This document shows, in pieces, positions 8,068-16,189 of a DNA stretch of 64,000 nucleotides. Each line of letters begins with the position of its first letter. Within the stretch, counting starts at the first letter, position 1. This DNA is from Lachnospiraceae bacterium (GTDB lineage: Bacteria; Bacillota; Clostridia; Lachnospirales; Lachnospiraceae). The stretch is taken from NCBI GenBank assembly GCA_009774175.1, contig VSNG01000020.1:4492-68491 (forward strand). The letters are read 5' to 3'. Made by a program: the position numbers and the translations under genes. The notes beneath the pieces are model-generated. The model worked only from the letters and a program-made list of their open reading frames with translations. It ran no database searches and was not told the DNA's origin.

Positions 8068-9650
8068 AACTGTTCCTTCTCCTTCACAAGCTCCGCTGCC
8101 TGCCGCGCCATTTTTAAACCCGCATCCAGCTGCACCGCGCAGGTAAGCCGCGCCCGCTTCCCTGCATACATCACATCCAACGTCAACCGCTCTGTTTCCC
8201 GTCTGCACCATGCCGCCGCTGCCTCACTGCAATCCGCGGAAAGCGCCAAAAGCGCCTCCCTCTCCACCGAAAAGCAAAGCGCCGTCTCCGCATCCGTAAT
8301 CCCCCTGCAAAGCGCCGCCACAGCTGAATCCCGCAGAGTCTCCACCGCAATGATTCCCTGGCAGGCCGCAGGCAAAAACTCCTCCGGCGAAAGAGGATAA
8401 AAATCAAACCGCCCATCCTGCCCGAAAGTAATATCCAGCCTGTCCAGTCCCGCCCCGGCCAGAATAATACCGTGATACTTCATTCCTTCCCCAGCCGTTT
8501 TTCCATCATGCCCGTCTATCAGCTTTCGCAGGCGGGTATCTATGTTGCCGCGGATATTTTCGCACGTTACGTTTTCCCACAGCCGACACGCCTGCTGCTG
8601 CCTTCGCCTGCTGCCGCTGCCTATCACAAATAATTCCGCCGCTTCCGCACCATCTTTGCCCGCCCCAAAAGGCACTGCCGCTTCCGGCTGACAGCCCATC
8701 GGAAACGGCAGCCGCCCGCCTTTGGGTGTCACCAGTACATCCCTGACGTCTCCCCGCGGAAGAACCGCCTCGATAGACATTTCCTCCGCCAGCACCATCG
8801 GCAGATCCTTCGCGGAGTGCACTGCCAGATCAATTTCTCCCTCCTGCAAAGCCCGCTCTAACTCCGACGCAAAAACCCCTTTCTCTCCAATCTCCGACAA
8901 TGGTTTGTCCTGTATTTTATCACCCTTTGTATGAATCACCACAATCTCTGTTTCCAGAAAGCCGAACGCCTCCCGAAGCGCCGCCTGCACCATCGCCGCC
9001 TGTTTCAGGGCCAGTTTGCTCCCCCTCGTTCCGATCCGAACTTTATCCATATGGATTCCCCTGCCCTTTTCCAGACATTGTAAAAATAGTTTCCCCAAAA
9101 TTTCTTTTCTGGCGGATTCCTCCACCTTCAGGTTCATCACATAAGGTCGAATTTGACCCATATAATCAATTATTTCCCCAATTCCACCCGGTAAATTATC
9201 GGAAATTTTCTTTCTCAAAAAGGACGCAGCCAGAGGACTTTTCCCGTCTGTGGAAATCCCCACAGTCAGGCTCCCCTCCCGCACAAGAGCAGGAAAAAGG
9301 AAAGAGCATTTTCCCCGGTCGTCCACCACATTGACAGGAATATGTTCCGCCATACAATACTCTGAAACACGCCCGTTTATCGACGCATCATCGGTGGCCG
9401 CAATCACAAAATCCGCCCCGTCCAAATCTTCTGTTTTAAATTCCCGCTGGCAAAAACACAGAGAAGCGGCCGCATCATGATGAAACAGCTTTTCCTGCGC
9501 CCTCATACACGCCTCAATCCGGGGCGCAACCACCGTCAAACACGGGCCAAATGCAGCAAGCTTCTCTACCTTTCTGGCCGCCACCTTACCGCCGCCGACG
9601 ATCACGCCCTTTTTTCCACCTATATCCATAAAAAAAGGAAAATATCCCAT
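8064..9650 (-). CDS. hemC: Fused precorrin-2 dehydrogenase (CysG N-like) and porphobilinogen deaminase
   Basis: Residues 1-200 match the siroheme-synthase N-terminal NAD domain (GKKGVIVGGGKVAARKVEKL, then DDRGKCSFLFPAL), which oxidises precorrin-2 to sirohydrochlorin. Residues 201-528 are HemC, starting MDKVRIGTRGSKLALKQA, with HSAKDLP, GSGSRRRQQQ and IRGNIDTRLRKL. The dipyrromethane-binding cysteine is probably that in LSADCSEAAAAWC; the flanking residues differ from the usual GGCQVP. The junction carries an ATG at 9050 with AGGGG seven bases upstream, so a free HemC could also be made. It lies between hemA and cobA-hemD. Confidence 0.92.
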   Translation of the reverse strand: MGYFPFFMDIGGKKGVIVGGGKVAARKVEKLAAFGPCLTVVAPRIEACMRAQEKLFHHDAAASLCFCQREFKTEDLDGADFVIAATDDASINGRVSEYCMAEHIPVNVVDDRGKCSFLFPALVREGSLTVGISTDGKSPLAASFLRKKISDNLPGGIGEIIDYMGQIRPYVMNLKVEESARKEILGKLFLQCLEKGRGIHMDKVRIGTRGSKLALKQAAMVQAALREAFGFLETEIVVIHTKGDKIQDKPLSEIGEKGVFASELERALQEGEIDLAVHSAKDLPMVLAEEMSIEAVLPRGDVRDVLVTPKGGRLPFPMGCQPEAAVPFGAGKDGAEAAELFVIGSGSRRRQQQACRLWENVTCENIRGNIDTRLRKLIDGHDGKTAGEGMKYHGIILAGAGLDRLDITFGQDGRFDFYPLSPEEFLPAACQGIIAVETLRDSAVAALCRGITDAETALCFSVEREALLALSADCSEAAAAWCRRETERLTLDVMYAGKRARLTCAVQLDAGLKMARQAAELVKEKEQF

Positions 9651-9661
9651 CCGCTCTCCTT

Positions 9662-10789
9662 TTACCTCTGCATCAGCACCTTTAAAACCGCCTCAAAGGA
9701 AACGCTGTCCACTTCATCCCGCAAAAGATAGAGCAATTTTTCGGCAGGATACTTCCCATAGCGTTCCTTCCATTCAGGAACCGCTTCCGTGAATCGATGA
9801 AAAGACAACACTTTGCGGATTTTTTCAAGATCTTCCCTCAAAATTTCCTCCGCATCCACAAGAGCCTGCTGTTTACGCCTGTTGTTTTCCTGCGCCAGCC
9901 GCTGCATATCATCAAGCGATACAAGACGGCATCCCGCCACCCCCGCAATATCTACGTCAATGTCCGGCGGCATGGAAACGTCCAGAAACAGATGTTCTCC
10001 CGGAGTCTTTATCGCTTCCCGCACCCGATTTGCCGTCAGCGTGTAATGGGGACTGGAAGTAGCGGATATCACAGCGTCCGCCTCATCCAAATATCGGTAC
10101 CGCTCCTGATAATCCACATTTTCCACTCTGACGTCATTGCTCTGGTATATCCCGTTGTGGGAGCGGACTGTAGCGATAACCCGGATATTTTGCTGACTCA
10201 AAAGATTTTTCAGAATAATTCCGCCCATCTGTCCGCTGCTTCCGATCAGCAGTACGGTCTTTCTCGGCAGGGAAAGACGGAACACTTCATTTGCCGCCAG
10301 CGTTGCCACGGACACAGCGGTTCTGGAGATCACCGTCTCCGTCCTGACCCGTTTGGCGCAGGCCAGCGCCGCCTGAAAAATACTGTTCAATTCATAGCCC
10401 GTATATCCCCGCTCCTTCGAAAACAGATAGGCGTCCCGCGTCTGTCCCAGAATTTCATCCTCACCGATCACCATGGATTCCATACCGCAGACCACCTGAA
10501 AAAGATGCCGGATCGCCTTTTCGTCATGATACCGCCTGACCCGGCCACGCACCCATTCCACATCAGCGTCCGCCTCTTTCGCCAACACCTTCTCGAGCTC
10601 TTTAAAACAGGTTTCCTCTCCCTGCGCATAGATTTCCATACGGTTGCAGGTAGACAGCACGACGCACTGCTCCACTTGCTTAAGCCCCATGACCTCTTCC
10701 AAAAACCGCGCTGCATCCTCTTTCGATATATAGCACCTCTGCCTGTCTGCGGAATTCGCCGTTTTATGGCTGATACTGATACACTCCAT
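9662..10789 (-). CDS. hemA: Glutamyl-tRNA reductase
   Basis: NADPH-dependent reduction of glutamyl-tRNA to glutamate-1-semialdehyde, the first step of the C5 route. The N-terminus has SISHKTA and the catalytic cysteine is in STCNRMEIY. The Rossmann segment is VLLIGSSGQMGGIILKNL, and VISATSSPHYTL and LFLDVSMPPDID follow. The start was placed at the ATG at 10789 (MECISISH), preceded by GGAG, because the upstream open frame runs into a hairpin at 10812-10838. The resulting 375 residues are on the short side for the family, mainly through a reduced C-terminal dimerisation helix. Confidence 0.93.
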   Translation of the reverse strand: MECISISHKTANSADRQRCYISKEDAARFLEEVMGLKQVEQCVVLSTCNRMEIYAQGEETCFKELEKVLAKEADADVEWVRGRVRRYHDEKAIRHLFQVVCGMESMVIGEDEILGQTRDAYLFSKERGYTGYELNSIFQAALACAKRVRTETVISRTAVSVATLAANEVFRLSLPRKTVLLIGSSGQMGGIILKNLLSQQNIRVIATVRSHNGIYQSNDVRVENVDYQERYRYLDEADAVISATSSPHYTLTANRVREAIKTPGEHLFLDVSMPPDIDVDIAGVAGCRLVSLDDMQRLAQENNRRKQQALVDAEEILREDLEKIRKVLSFHRFTEAVPEWKERYGKYPAEKLLYLLRDEVDSVSFEAVLKVLMQR

Positions 10790-10811
10790 CTCTGACTCCA
10801 TTGCCCTGAAA

Positions 10812-10838
10812 TTAAGGCAGCACACCGTGCCGCCTTAA
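10812..10838 (-). terminator. Hairpin between the reductase fusion gene and hemA
   Basis: Twelve-pair stem TTAAGGCRGCAC with a three-base loop and one G-U pair, 16 bases after the reductase stop. On the minus strand it is followed only by a short TTTC, so read-through into hemA is likely. It may set the ratio of the two. Confidence 0.5.
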
Positions 10839-10853
10839 TCCCGTCCACTTATA

Positions 10854-13439
10854 TCAGCAGGTCGCCCCGCCTTCCATGTGCATCTTCGCATTCAGAATCT
10901 GATCCTTGAATTTTAAAATTTCATCCGACATAAGCTGTTCCTGCACATTCTCAAATCCAATTCTGTCTATGGTATCCGCAAAGCGTTCCCCGGTCTTTCC
11001 CTGTTCGCGGAAAAGCAGAATCGCCTTCTCCAGAACGGACAGCACTTCCTCCTCGCTTAAGAATATTTTCTCTAACTTCCGTCCATGGGCCACTCTCTTA
11101 CCCCAGCGCCCGCCAATGTAAACGCGGTATCCGTATGTACTCTCCTGCGCCGCTTTAAACGGACATTTACCAACACAACGTCCGCAGTTGTTGCATTCGC
11201 CGGGATCAATCACCAGCTTTCCGTCCACCACCTGGGACGCGCCCACAGGACAAGCCAGAGAAACCTGACATTTGCCGCAGCCACGGCAGTTTTCCAGATC
11301 AATCACAGGCACTCTCTGCCCCACAATACCAAAGTCGTTCAAGTCCGGTTTCACACAGTTATTCGGACAGCCGCCCACCGCAATTTTAAATTTATGAGGC
11401 AGTTTTACATCCGCATAACCGTGGAAAAATCTCTCGTGTATCTTTTCAGACAACCCATAGGAATCCAGCAGGCCATACTGACAGGTCGTTCCCTTACAGG
11501 CAACCACAGGACGTACCTTGGAGCCGGTTCCCCCTGTCTCCAGTCCTTCCTCCGCCAGAAACGTCCGCAGTTCTTCTATCTTATCAAAAGGCACGCCCAC
11601 AATCTCAAGGGTCAGGCGGGTTGTCATGACCACGTCCCCGTTTCCAAACCTTTCCGCCGCTTCCGCAATCTTTTTGTGTTCCGCAGTGGTAATCTTGCCG
11701 TTTCTGGTAATGACACGAACATTAAAATTATCCGTTCCCTTGTTGTGCAGACAGCCAAGCGCCTTCACACGTGTGATCTCCTCCGCCGGAACAGTCACCA
11801 TGCCAGACGCGCCCTCCGCCCTGACTTCATTGAAAAAGGAAGCGCCCTCCAAAACCTTTGTGTTCGTATAGCCATAGCGCTTCAACCTGTTTTGCAGCAA
11901 GTATCCTCTTTTACCTTTTGCACAGACAAGCAAAAGCTTCTCATCCTTTGCAAGGCCGGGCACTTCGCCTTTGACTTTCAGAAGATCCACATACGTTGCC
12001 CCTGTGATCGTCGCGCCTGCAGGGTTCACGTCTATAATGCGATACCCTTCCGCAGCGCCTGCCCGATACTCCGCGGGCGTAAAGCTGTCCATATCTCCGT
12101 TTATCTTATTCAACAGCATATGTACCGCCTGCACAAAAGGATGAATCGCCGTGGAAAACGGCGGCGCATAGGCCAGATCCAGGCAGGTCATCTGCTCCAA
12201 CGACGCGCCGAAAGTCACCGCCATCACACCGATATCCGTCACTTTATCTACCGCGCCCGGCCCCAATACCTGCACGCCCAGCAGCTTATGCGTATCCATA
12301 TCCGCTACCAGCTTGATGGCAAACCATGCGCTGTCGGGATAATAATGCGCCTTATCATCCGTCACTGCCAGTACACAGGCCGGCTTATATCCCGCCGCTT
12401 TCGCCTGTTCCTCAGACAGCCCCGTTCTGCCGCCTGACAGGCCGGGCAGTTTCACAACGCCCGTTCCAAGCACGCCGGGATAAGTCACCTCCCTGCCGCC
12501 AAGGGCAAGCGCCAGCGTGCGGCCTTCCATATTGGCGGAGGATCCCATGGGAGACCACTGCCTCTCCCCCGTAAGACGGTTCTTCACCATAGCGCAGTCA
12601 CCTGCCGCATAAATATCCGCCACATTGGTAGCCATCTTATCGTCTACCAAAATTGTCCCCTTAAACATCTCAATGCCTGTATCCTGCAAAAATCCCGTAT
12701 TGGGCCGAATGCCGATGGAAAGGATCACAACATCCGCAGGAAGCAGACCCTGATCGGTCTGTACGCCTTCCGCTCTCTCCTCTCCCGTTACCCCTTCCAG
12801 TCTGGTTGCGGTAAGCACTTTAATCCCTTTTTTCGCCAGATGGCGCACCGCATAATCCGCCATCTCCACATCAAAGCCCGGCATAATCTGGGGCGCCATA
12901 TCAATCAACGTGACTGACATCCCTTTTTCCAGCAGATTCTCCGCCACCTCCAGACCAATAAATCCGCCGCCCACTACCACGGCGCGCTTTACGCCGTCCC
13001 TGGCAATATAGTCTCTCGTCTCGATGGCATCGTCCGGTGTACGCATCACGAAAACACCCGGAAGATTCAAACCGGGAAGCGGCGGAACCACCGGGGAAGC
13101 CCCCACCGCCACGATACACTTGTCATATGCATAAACTTCTTCCGCCCCTGTACGAAGATTCTTTGCAATCGCTTTCTTTGCCGCCGGATCTAACGTCGTC
13201 ACTTCCCTCTGCGGATAAACCATCGCACCGGTCAGCGCGCTGTACTTTTCCGGCGTATTCACAATGAGCTGTTCCTTCTCCTGAATGGCCCCGCCTACAT
13301 AATATGGCAGCCCGCATCCTGCATAGGAAATATCCTTACCCTTAGTGACAATCGTAACCTCCGCCTCAGGATTTACCCGTTTAAATTTTGCAGCCGCCTT
13401 TGTTCCAGCCGCTACACCCCCAATTACCAGCAGCTTCAT
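10854..13439 (-). CDS. CoA-disulfide reductase / rhodanese / siroheme-type sulfite reductase fusion
   Basis: Large redox fusion of 861 residues. About 1-445 is an FAD-NAD(P) pyridine-nucleotide disulfide reductase of the CoA-disulfide reductase/NADH oxidase family (GGVAAGTKAAAKFKR and the single redox cysteine Cys42 in AGCGLPYY). About 450-545 is a rhodanese-like domain with Cys in LLVCAKGKRG. About 555-705 is a nitrite/sulfite reductase half with CKGTTC and GGCPNNC, the residues that bind the siroheme-linked cluster. After about 710 there are two 4Fe-4S ferredoxin motifs (CRGCGKCQVSLACP and CNNCGRCVGKCP). The parts suggest reduction of persulfide or sulfite with NAD(P)H electrons. The substrate is an inference. 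It has its own consensus promoter and lies next to genes that make siroheme precursor. Confidence 0.85.
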   Translation of the reverse strand: MKLLVIGGVAAGTKAAAKFKRVNPEAEVTIVTKGKDISYAGCGLPYYVGGAIQEKEQLIVNTPEKYSALTGAMVYPQREVTTLDPAAKKAIAKNLRTGAEEVYAYDKCIVAVGASPVVPPLPGLNLPGVFVMRTPDDAIETRDYIARDGVKRAVVVGGGFIGLEVAENLLEKGMSVTLIDMAPQIMPGFDVEMADYAVRHLAKKGIKVLTATRLEGVTGEERAEGVQTDQGLLPADVVILSIGIRPNTGFLQDTGIEMFKGTILVDDKMATNVADIYAAGDCAMVKNRLTGERQWSPMGSSANMEGRTLALALGGREVTYPGVLGTGVVKLPGLSGGRTGLSEEQAKAAGYKPACVLAVTDDKAHYYPDSAWFAIKLVADMDTHKLLGVQVLGPGAVDKVTDIGVMAVTFGASLEQMTCLDLAYAPPFSTAIHPFVQAVHMLLNKINGDMDSFTPAEYRAGAAEGYRIIDVNPAGATITGATYVDLLKVKGEVPGLAKDEKLLLVCAKGKRGYLLQNRLKRYGYTNTKVLEGASFFNEVRAEGASGMVTVPAEEITRVKALGCLHNKGTDNFNVRVITRNGKITTAEHKKIAEAAERFGNGDVVMTTRLTLEIVGVPFDKIEELRTFLAEEGLETGGTGSKVRPVVACKGTTCQYGLLDSYGLSEKIHERFFHGYADVKLPHKFKIAVGGCPNNCVKPDLNDFGIVGQRVPVIDLENCRGCGKCQVSLACPVGASQVVDGKLVIDPGECNNCGRCVGKCPFKAAQESTYGYRVYIGGRWGKRVAHGRKLEKIFLSEEEVLSVLEKAILLFREQGKTGERFADTIDRIGFENVQEQLMSDEILKFKDQILNAKMHMEGGATC

Positions 13440-13507
13440 ACATTACCTCCTTTTTATTTTACCCTGTCCCGACTAATACGCTCTTTTATTTTTGTTTCTA
13501 ATTTTAT

Positions 13508-13536
13508 ATTATAAAGAATAACACCCGGAAATACAA
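13508..13536 (-). promoter_or_regulatory. Sigma-A promoter of the reductase fusion (and possibly hem genes)
   Basis: Minus-strand -35 TTGTAT (13531-13536), 17-base spacer and -10 TATAAT (13508-13513), about 70 bases upstream of the start. The surrounding 13440-13677 region is AT-rich and otherwise holds only the spoVT leader. Confidence 0.65.
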
Positions 13537-13635
13537 CCATTTCACAAAGGCTCCATTTTTATCGAAATTCCTCAAATACATACATATAATTTCAGACTTT
13601 ACAAATAATAGTAAAAATCAAAAATAAAACAATTC

Positions 13636-13653
13636 CGCGACGAAGCCGTCGCG
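13636..13653 (+). promoter_or_regulatory. Leader hairpin directly upstream of the spoVT ribosome site
   Basis: CGCGACG-AAGC-CGTCGCG is a perfect seven-pair GC stem with a four-base loop, ending about ten bases before GGAGG. It may stabilise the spoVT mRNA 5' end or act as a partial terminator for antisense transcription. Confidence 0.4.
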
Positions 13654-13677
13654 ATTTACAAATGGAGGTTATAAGAC

Positions 13678-14220
13678 ATGAAAGCAACAGGTATAGTCAG
13701 AAGAATAGATGATTTAGGCCGCATTGTCATTCCCAAGGAAATCCGCCGCACCCTCAGAATCCGCGAGGCGGATCCCCTCGAAATCTATACGGACAGGGAA
13801 GGGGAAATCATTCTGAAAAAATATTCCCCTATTGGTGAAATGGGAACCTTTGCCAGGCAGTATGCAGAGAGTATGGCCCAGGTCTCCGGCCATATTGCAT
13901 TAATTACCGACAGAGACCAGTTTATCGCGGTTTCAGGCGGTATGAAGCACCTTCTCGGAAAATCCATCAGCAAGGATCTGGAAGAAAAAATTGATCACAG
14001 GGAAAGTGTGGTTGCCACCGTGGGAGACCGCAATTTCATTCGGATCAGCAACGACGTGGAAGACATTCACCACGAGGCCATCAGCCCCATTATCTGCGAG
14101 GGGGACGTGATCGGTTCCGTCATTCTGGTGGAAACGGATCACAAGTCCAGAATGGGCGAAGTCGAACAGAAGCTGATCCAGTCCGCGGCCGGATTCCTCG
14201 GGCGGCAGATGGAGCAGTAA
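13678..14220 (+). CDS. spoVT: Stage V sporulation protein T
   Basis: AbrB-type DNA-binding regulator acting late in forespore development. Residues 1-50 form the swapped-hairpin AbrB domain (KATGIVRRIDDLGRIVIPKE, then RIREADPLEIY). Residues about 55-178 form the GAF-like C-terminal domain typical of SpoVT. Length 180 compares with about 178 for the Bacillus protein. A clear GGAGG precedes the ATG. It stands alone and ends at a strong bidirectional terminator. It is good evidence for a spore-former. Confidence 0.95.
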   Translation: MKATGIVRRIDDLGRIVIPKEIRRTLRIREADPLEIYTDREGEIILKKYSPIGEMGTFARQYAESMAQVSGHIALITDRDQFIAVSGGMKHLLGKSISKDLEEKIDHRESVVATVGDRNFIRISNDVEDIHHEAISPIICEGDVIGSVILVETDHKSRMGEVEQKLIQSAAGFLGRQMEQ

Positions 14221-14227
14221 AACAGAC

Positions 14228-14271
14228 AAAACCCGGAGAGGAGACGCAACTCATCTTCCTTTCCGGGTTTT
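14228..14271. terminator. Bidirectional terminator between spoVT and the sugar ABC operon
   Basis: AAAACCCGGA and TCCGGGTTTT arms flank a 24-base loop with A and T tracts at each end, serving both convergent units. Confidence 0.75.
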
Positions 14272-14311
14272 ATCCATTGTATCCTCTTTATTCCCCTATC
14301 GCCGGACAGCG

Positions 14312-15157
14312 TTACCCTTTCACACCGCCAAGCGTTACACCCGCAATAATGTACTTGGACAAAAGCAGATATACAAGGATAATCGGCACGATTGCCAGCA
14401 GAATCATCATGTATATTTTTCCCATATCACGGTTCATATAATCGGCTCCTCGAAGGAGCGCAATCAGAATCGGCACGGTCATCTTTTCTTTAGACTGAAT
14501 TACCAGCGCGGGAACGAAGTAATTGTTCCATGAACCCACAAAGGTAAAGATCGCCTGTACCGCCATTGCCGGTTTCATGATCGGAAGCACGATCTGGTTA
14601 AAGGTGCGGAATTCCTTCGCCCCGTCAATCCTAGCCGCTTCTACCAGCGAAAGCGGCAGAGAAGACTCTAAGTAACTGTACATAAAATAGAATACAGCCG
14701 GCGATGCGATCGACGGAATAATCAGCGGAAGCAGGGAATCATACATGCCCATCTTTGTAATCAGTCGCAGGAAGCCCATTGCGGTGACCTGTGTAGGCAT
14801 AACAAGTATCATCATAATAAACGTAAAAGCAACCTTCTTGAGCTTAAAATCGTATGCGTAAAGCCCGTATGCAGTCAGCGCGGAAAAATAAATGCAGATT
14901 GCCGCGCTGCAGCCGGAAACGATCAAGCTGTTCATAATACCCCGTATCATGGGAAATTCCCCATTATTTGCCACACTGTTAAAATTCTTTAAAAAACTGG
15001 TTCCGGGCAGGGCATAAAAACCTCTCTGCAGCTCCGCATGGGAGTGCGTCGCGTTTATGATCAGGATATAGAAGAAAAACAGACACAAAAAGGACAGAAA
15101 TATCAACAGCACATGCGCGAAAACCGTACGCAGACGGTTAAATGATTTTGAACTCAT
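14312..15157 (-). CDS. Carbohydrate ABC transporter permease (MalG type)
   Basis: Inner-membrane permease of the CUT1 carbohydrate uptake family with six predicted membrane helices. The cytoplasmic coupling loop is EAARIDGAKEFRTFNQIVLPIMKP, recognisable as the EAA motif by EAARIDGA and LP. Length 281 is normal. It is the last gene of a binding-protein, permease, permease operon and starts three bases after the preceding stop. No ATPase gene is adjacent, so a shared MsmK/MalK-type ATPase elsewhere is expected. Context with GH94 genes suggests beta-glucan oligosaccharides as cargo; this is inference. Confidence 0.9.
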   Translation of the reverse strand: MSSKSFNRLRTVFAHVLLIFLSFLCLFFFYILIINATHSHAELQRGFYALPGTSFLKNFNSVANNGEFPMIRGIMNSLIVSGCSAAICIYFSALTAYGLYAYDFKLKKVAFTFIMMILVMPTQVTAMGFLRLITKMGMYDSLLPLIIPSIASPAVFYFMYSYLESSLPLSLVEAARIDGAKEFRTFNQIVLPIMKPAMAVQAIFTFVGSWNNYFVPALVIQSKEKMTVPILIALLRGADYMNRDMGKIYMMILLAIVPIILVYLLLSKYIIAGVTLGGVKG

Positions 15158-15160
15158 AAT

Positions 15161-16111
15161 CTATCGCTCTCCTCTCTTTTTCTTTGCTTTGGCAGCTGCC
15201 TTGGAGCCGTCCGGATCATTGTCATTTGTTATTTTGTATACGATAAAGCACAAGATACCGCTGACAATAAACAAATAAACCGAAAGCGCGCCCGCCATGC
15301 CGTAATTCTTGCTTCTCAAATGGCTGTTGAGGAACATGATTAACGTCATGGATGTACGGTCAGGATTTCCCTGTCCGTTCGTCAAAATCTGAGGCACATC
15401 AAACATCTGCAGACCGCCAATAATGGATGTGATCAATGTATAAGCAAGGATTGGCCGGATCAGTGGAAGCGTGATGCGGAAGAATCTCTGCGTACTGTTG
15501 CAGCCGTCTATTTCCGACGCCTCAAAAATATCGGGGCTGATACCCATGATTGCCGCCATCAACATAATCGTCGTATTACCAAACCACATCAGGAAATTCA
15601 TACTTCCGGCTAAAGTCCTTACGCCAAATGCGGTGCGCATAAAATCAATAACCTCGCTGATCACGCCAAGCGACATCAATATGGAATTGACCGGCCCCGT
15701 CTTCGAAAACAAGGTAAAGAACAGCATTGCAAACGCACTTGCCATAATCAGGTTAGGCAGATAAATGACTACCTTGAAAAACTGCTGGCAGCGAATCTTC
15801 ATCCGCACATCCACAAACCACGAAGCAAGCGTCAGCGCGATCACGATTTGCGGAACAAAGCCAATCAACCACAAAATCAGGGTATTTCCTGCGTATTTCA
15901 GCATATCGGACTGAATCAGGCTCGCATAATTTGCCATCCCGATAAAGTTGGGGCCGATTTCTTTGATCCCCGAACGATAATATTCGTAAAAACTGTATCG
16001 GATGGTATCAACCAACGGTATGAGAGAGAATATAAAAAAGCTTACGAAAAAAGGGAGAATAAAAATATATCCCCATTTTGCGTAATTGACCAATTTACGT
16101 TTTTTTTGCAC
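15161..16111 (-). CDS. Carbohydrate ABC transporter permease (MalF type)
   Basis: Partner CUT1 permease with six predicted helices. It carries an EAA-like loop (FEASEIDGCNSTQRFFRITLP) and a basic C-terminus (AKAKKKRGER). The chosen start is the GTG at 16111, eight bases after GGAAAGGGG. Another GTG at 16120 lies too close to that site. It follows the binding-protein gene after a stable hairpin at 16145-16173. Confidence 0.88.
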   Translation of the reverse strand: MQKKRKLVNYAKWGYIFILPFFVSFFIFSLIPLVDTIRYSFYEYYRSGIKEIGPNFIGMANYASLIQSDMLKYAGNTLILWLIGFVPQIVIALTLASWFVDVRMKIRCQQFFKVVIYLPNLIMASAFAMLFFTLFSKTGPVNSILMSLGVISEVIDFMRTAFGVRTLAGSMNFLMWFGNTTIMLMAAIMGISPDIFEASEIDGCNSTQRFFRITLPLIRPILAYTLITSIIGGLQMFDVPQILTNGQGNPDRTSMTLIMFLNSHLRSKNYGMAGALSVYLFIVSGILCFIVYKITNDNDPDGSKAAAKAKKKRGER

Positions 16112-16144
16112 GAACAGCACCCCTTTCCTACTTTCTTATATTGA

Positions 16145-16173
16145 GAATGCGGCGTAACGAGTACGCCGCATTC
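16145..16173 (-). promoter_or_regulatory. Intra-operon hairpin after the sugar-binding-protein gene
   Basis: Perfect twelve-pair inverted repeat GAATGCGGCGTA with a five-base loop between the binding-protein stop and the permease start. Such stems usually protect or partly terminate the message so that the binding protein is made in excess. There is no T tract. Confidence 0.6.
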
Positions 16174-16189
16174 CTAATCATTTAAAAAA

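Noticed and set aside
8068..8211. Upstream extension of the cobA-hemD frame
   Set aside because: Overlaps the HemC domain in another frame and has no similarity to CobA; the TTG at 8067 has a ribosome site.
11085..12437. 450-codon plus-strand open frame
   Set aside because: Antisense to the reductase fusion; no start signals or recognisable domains.
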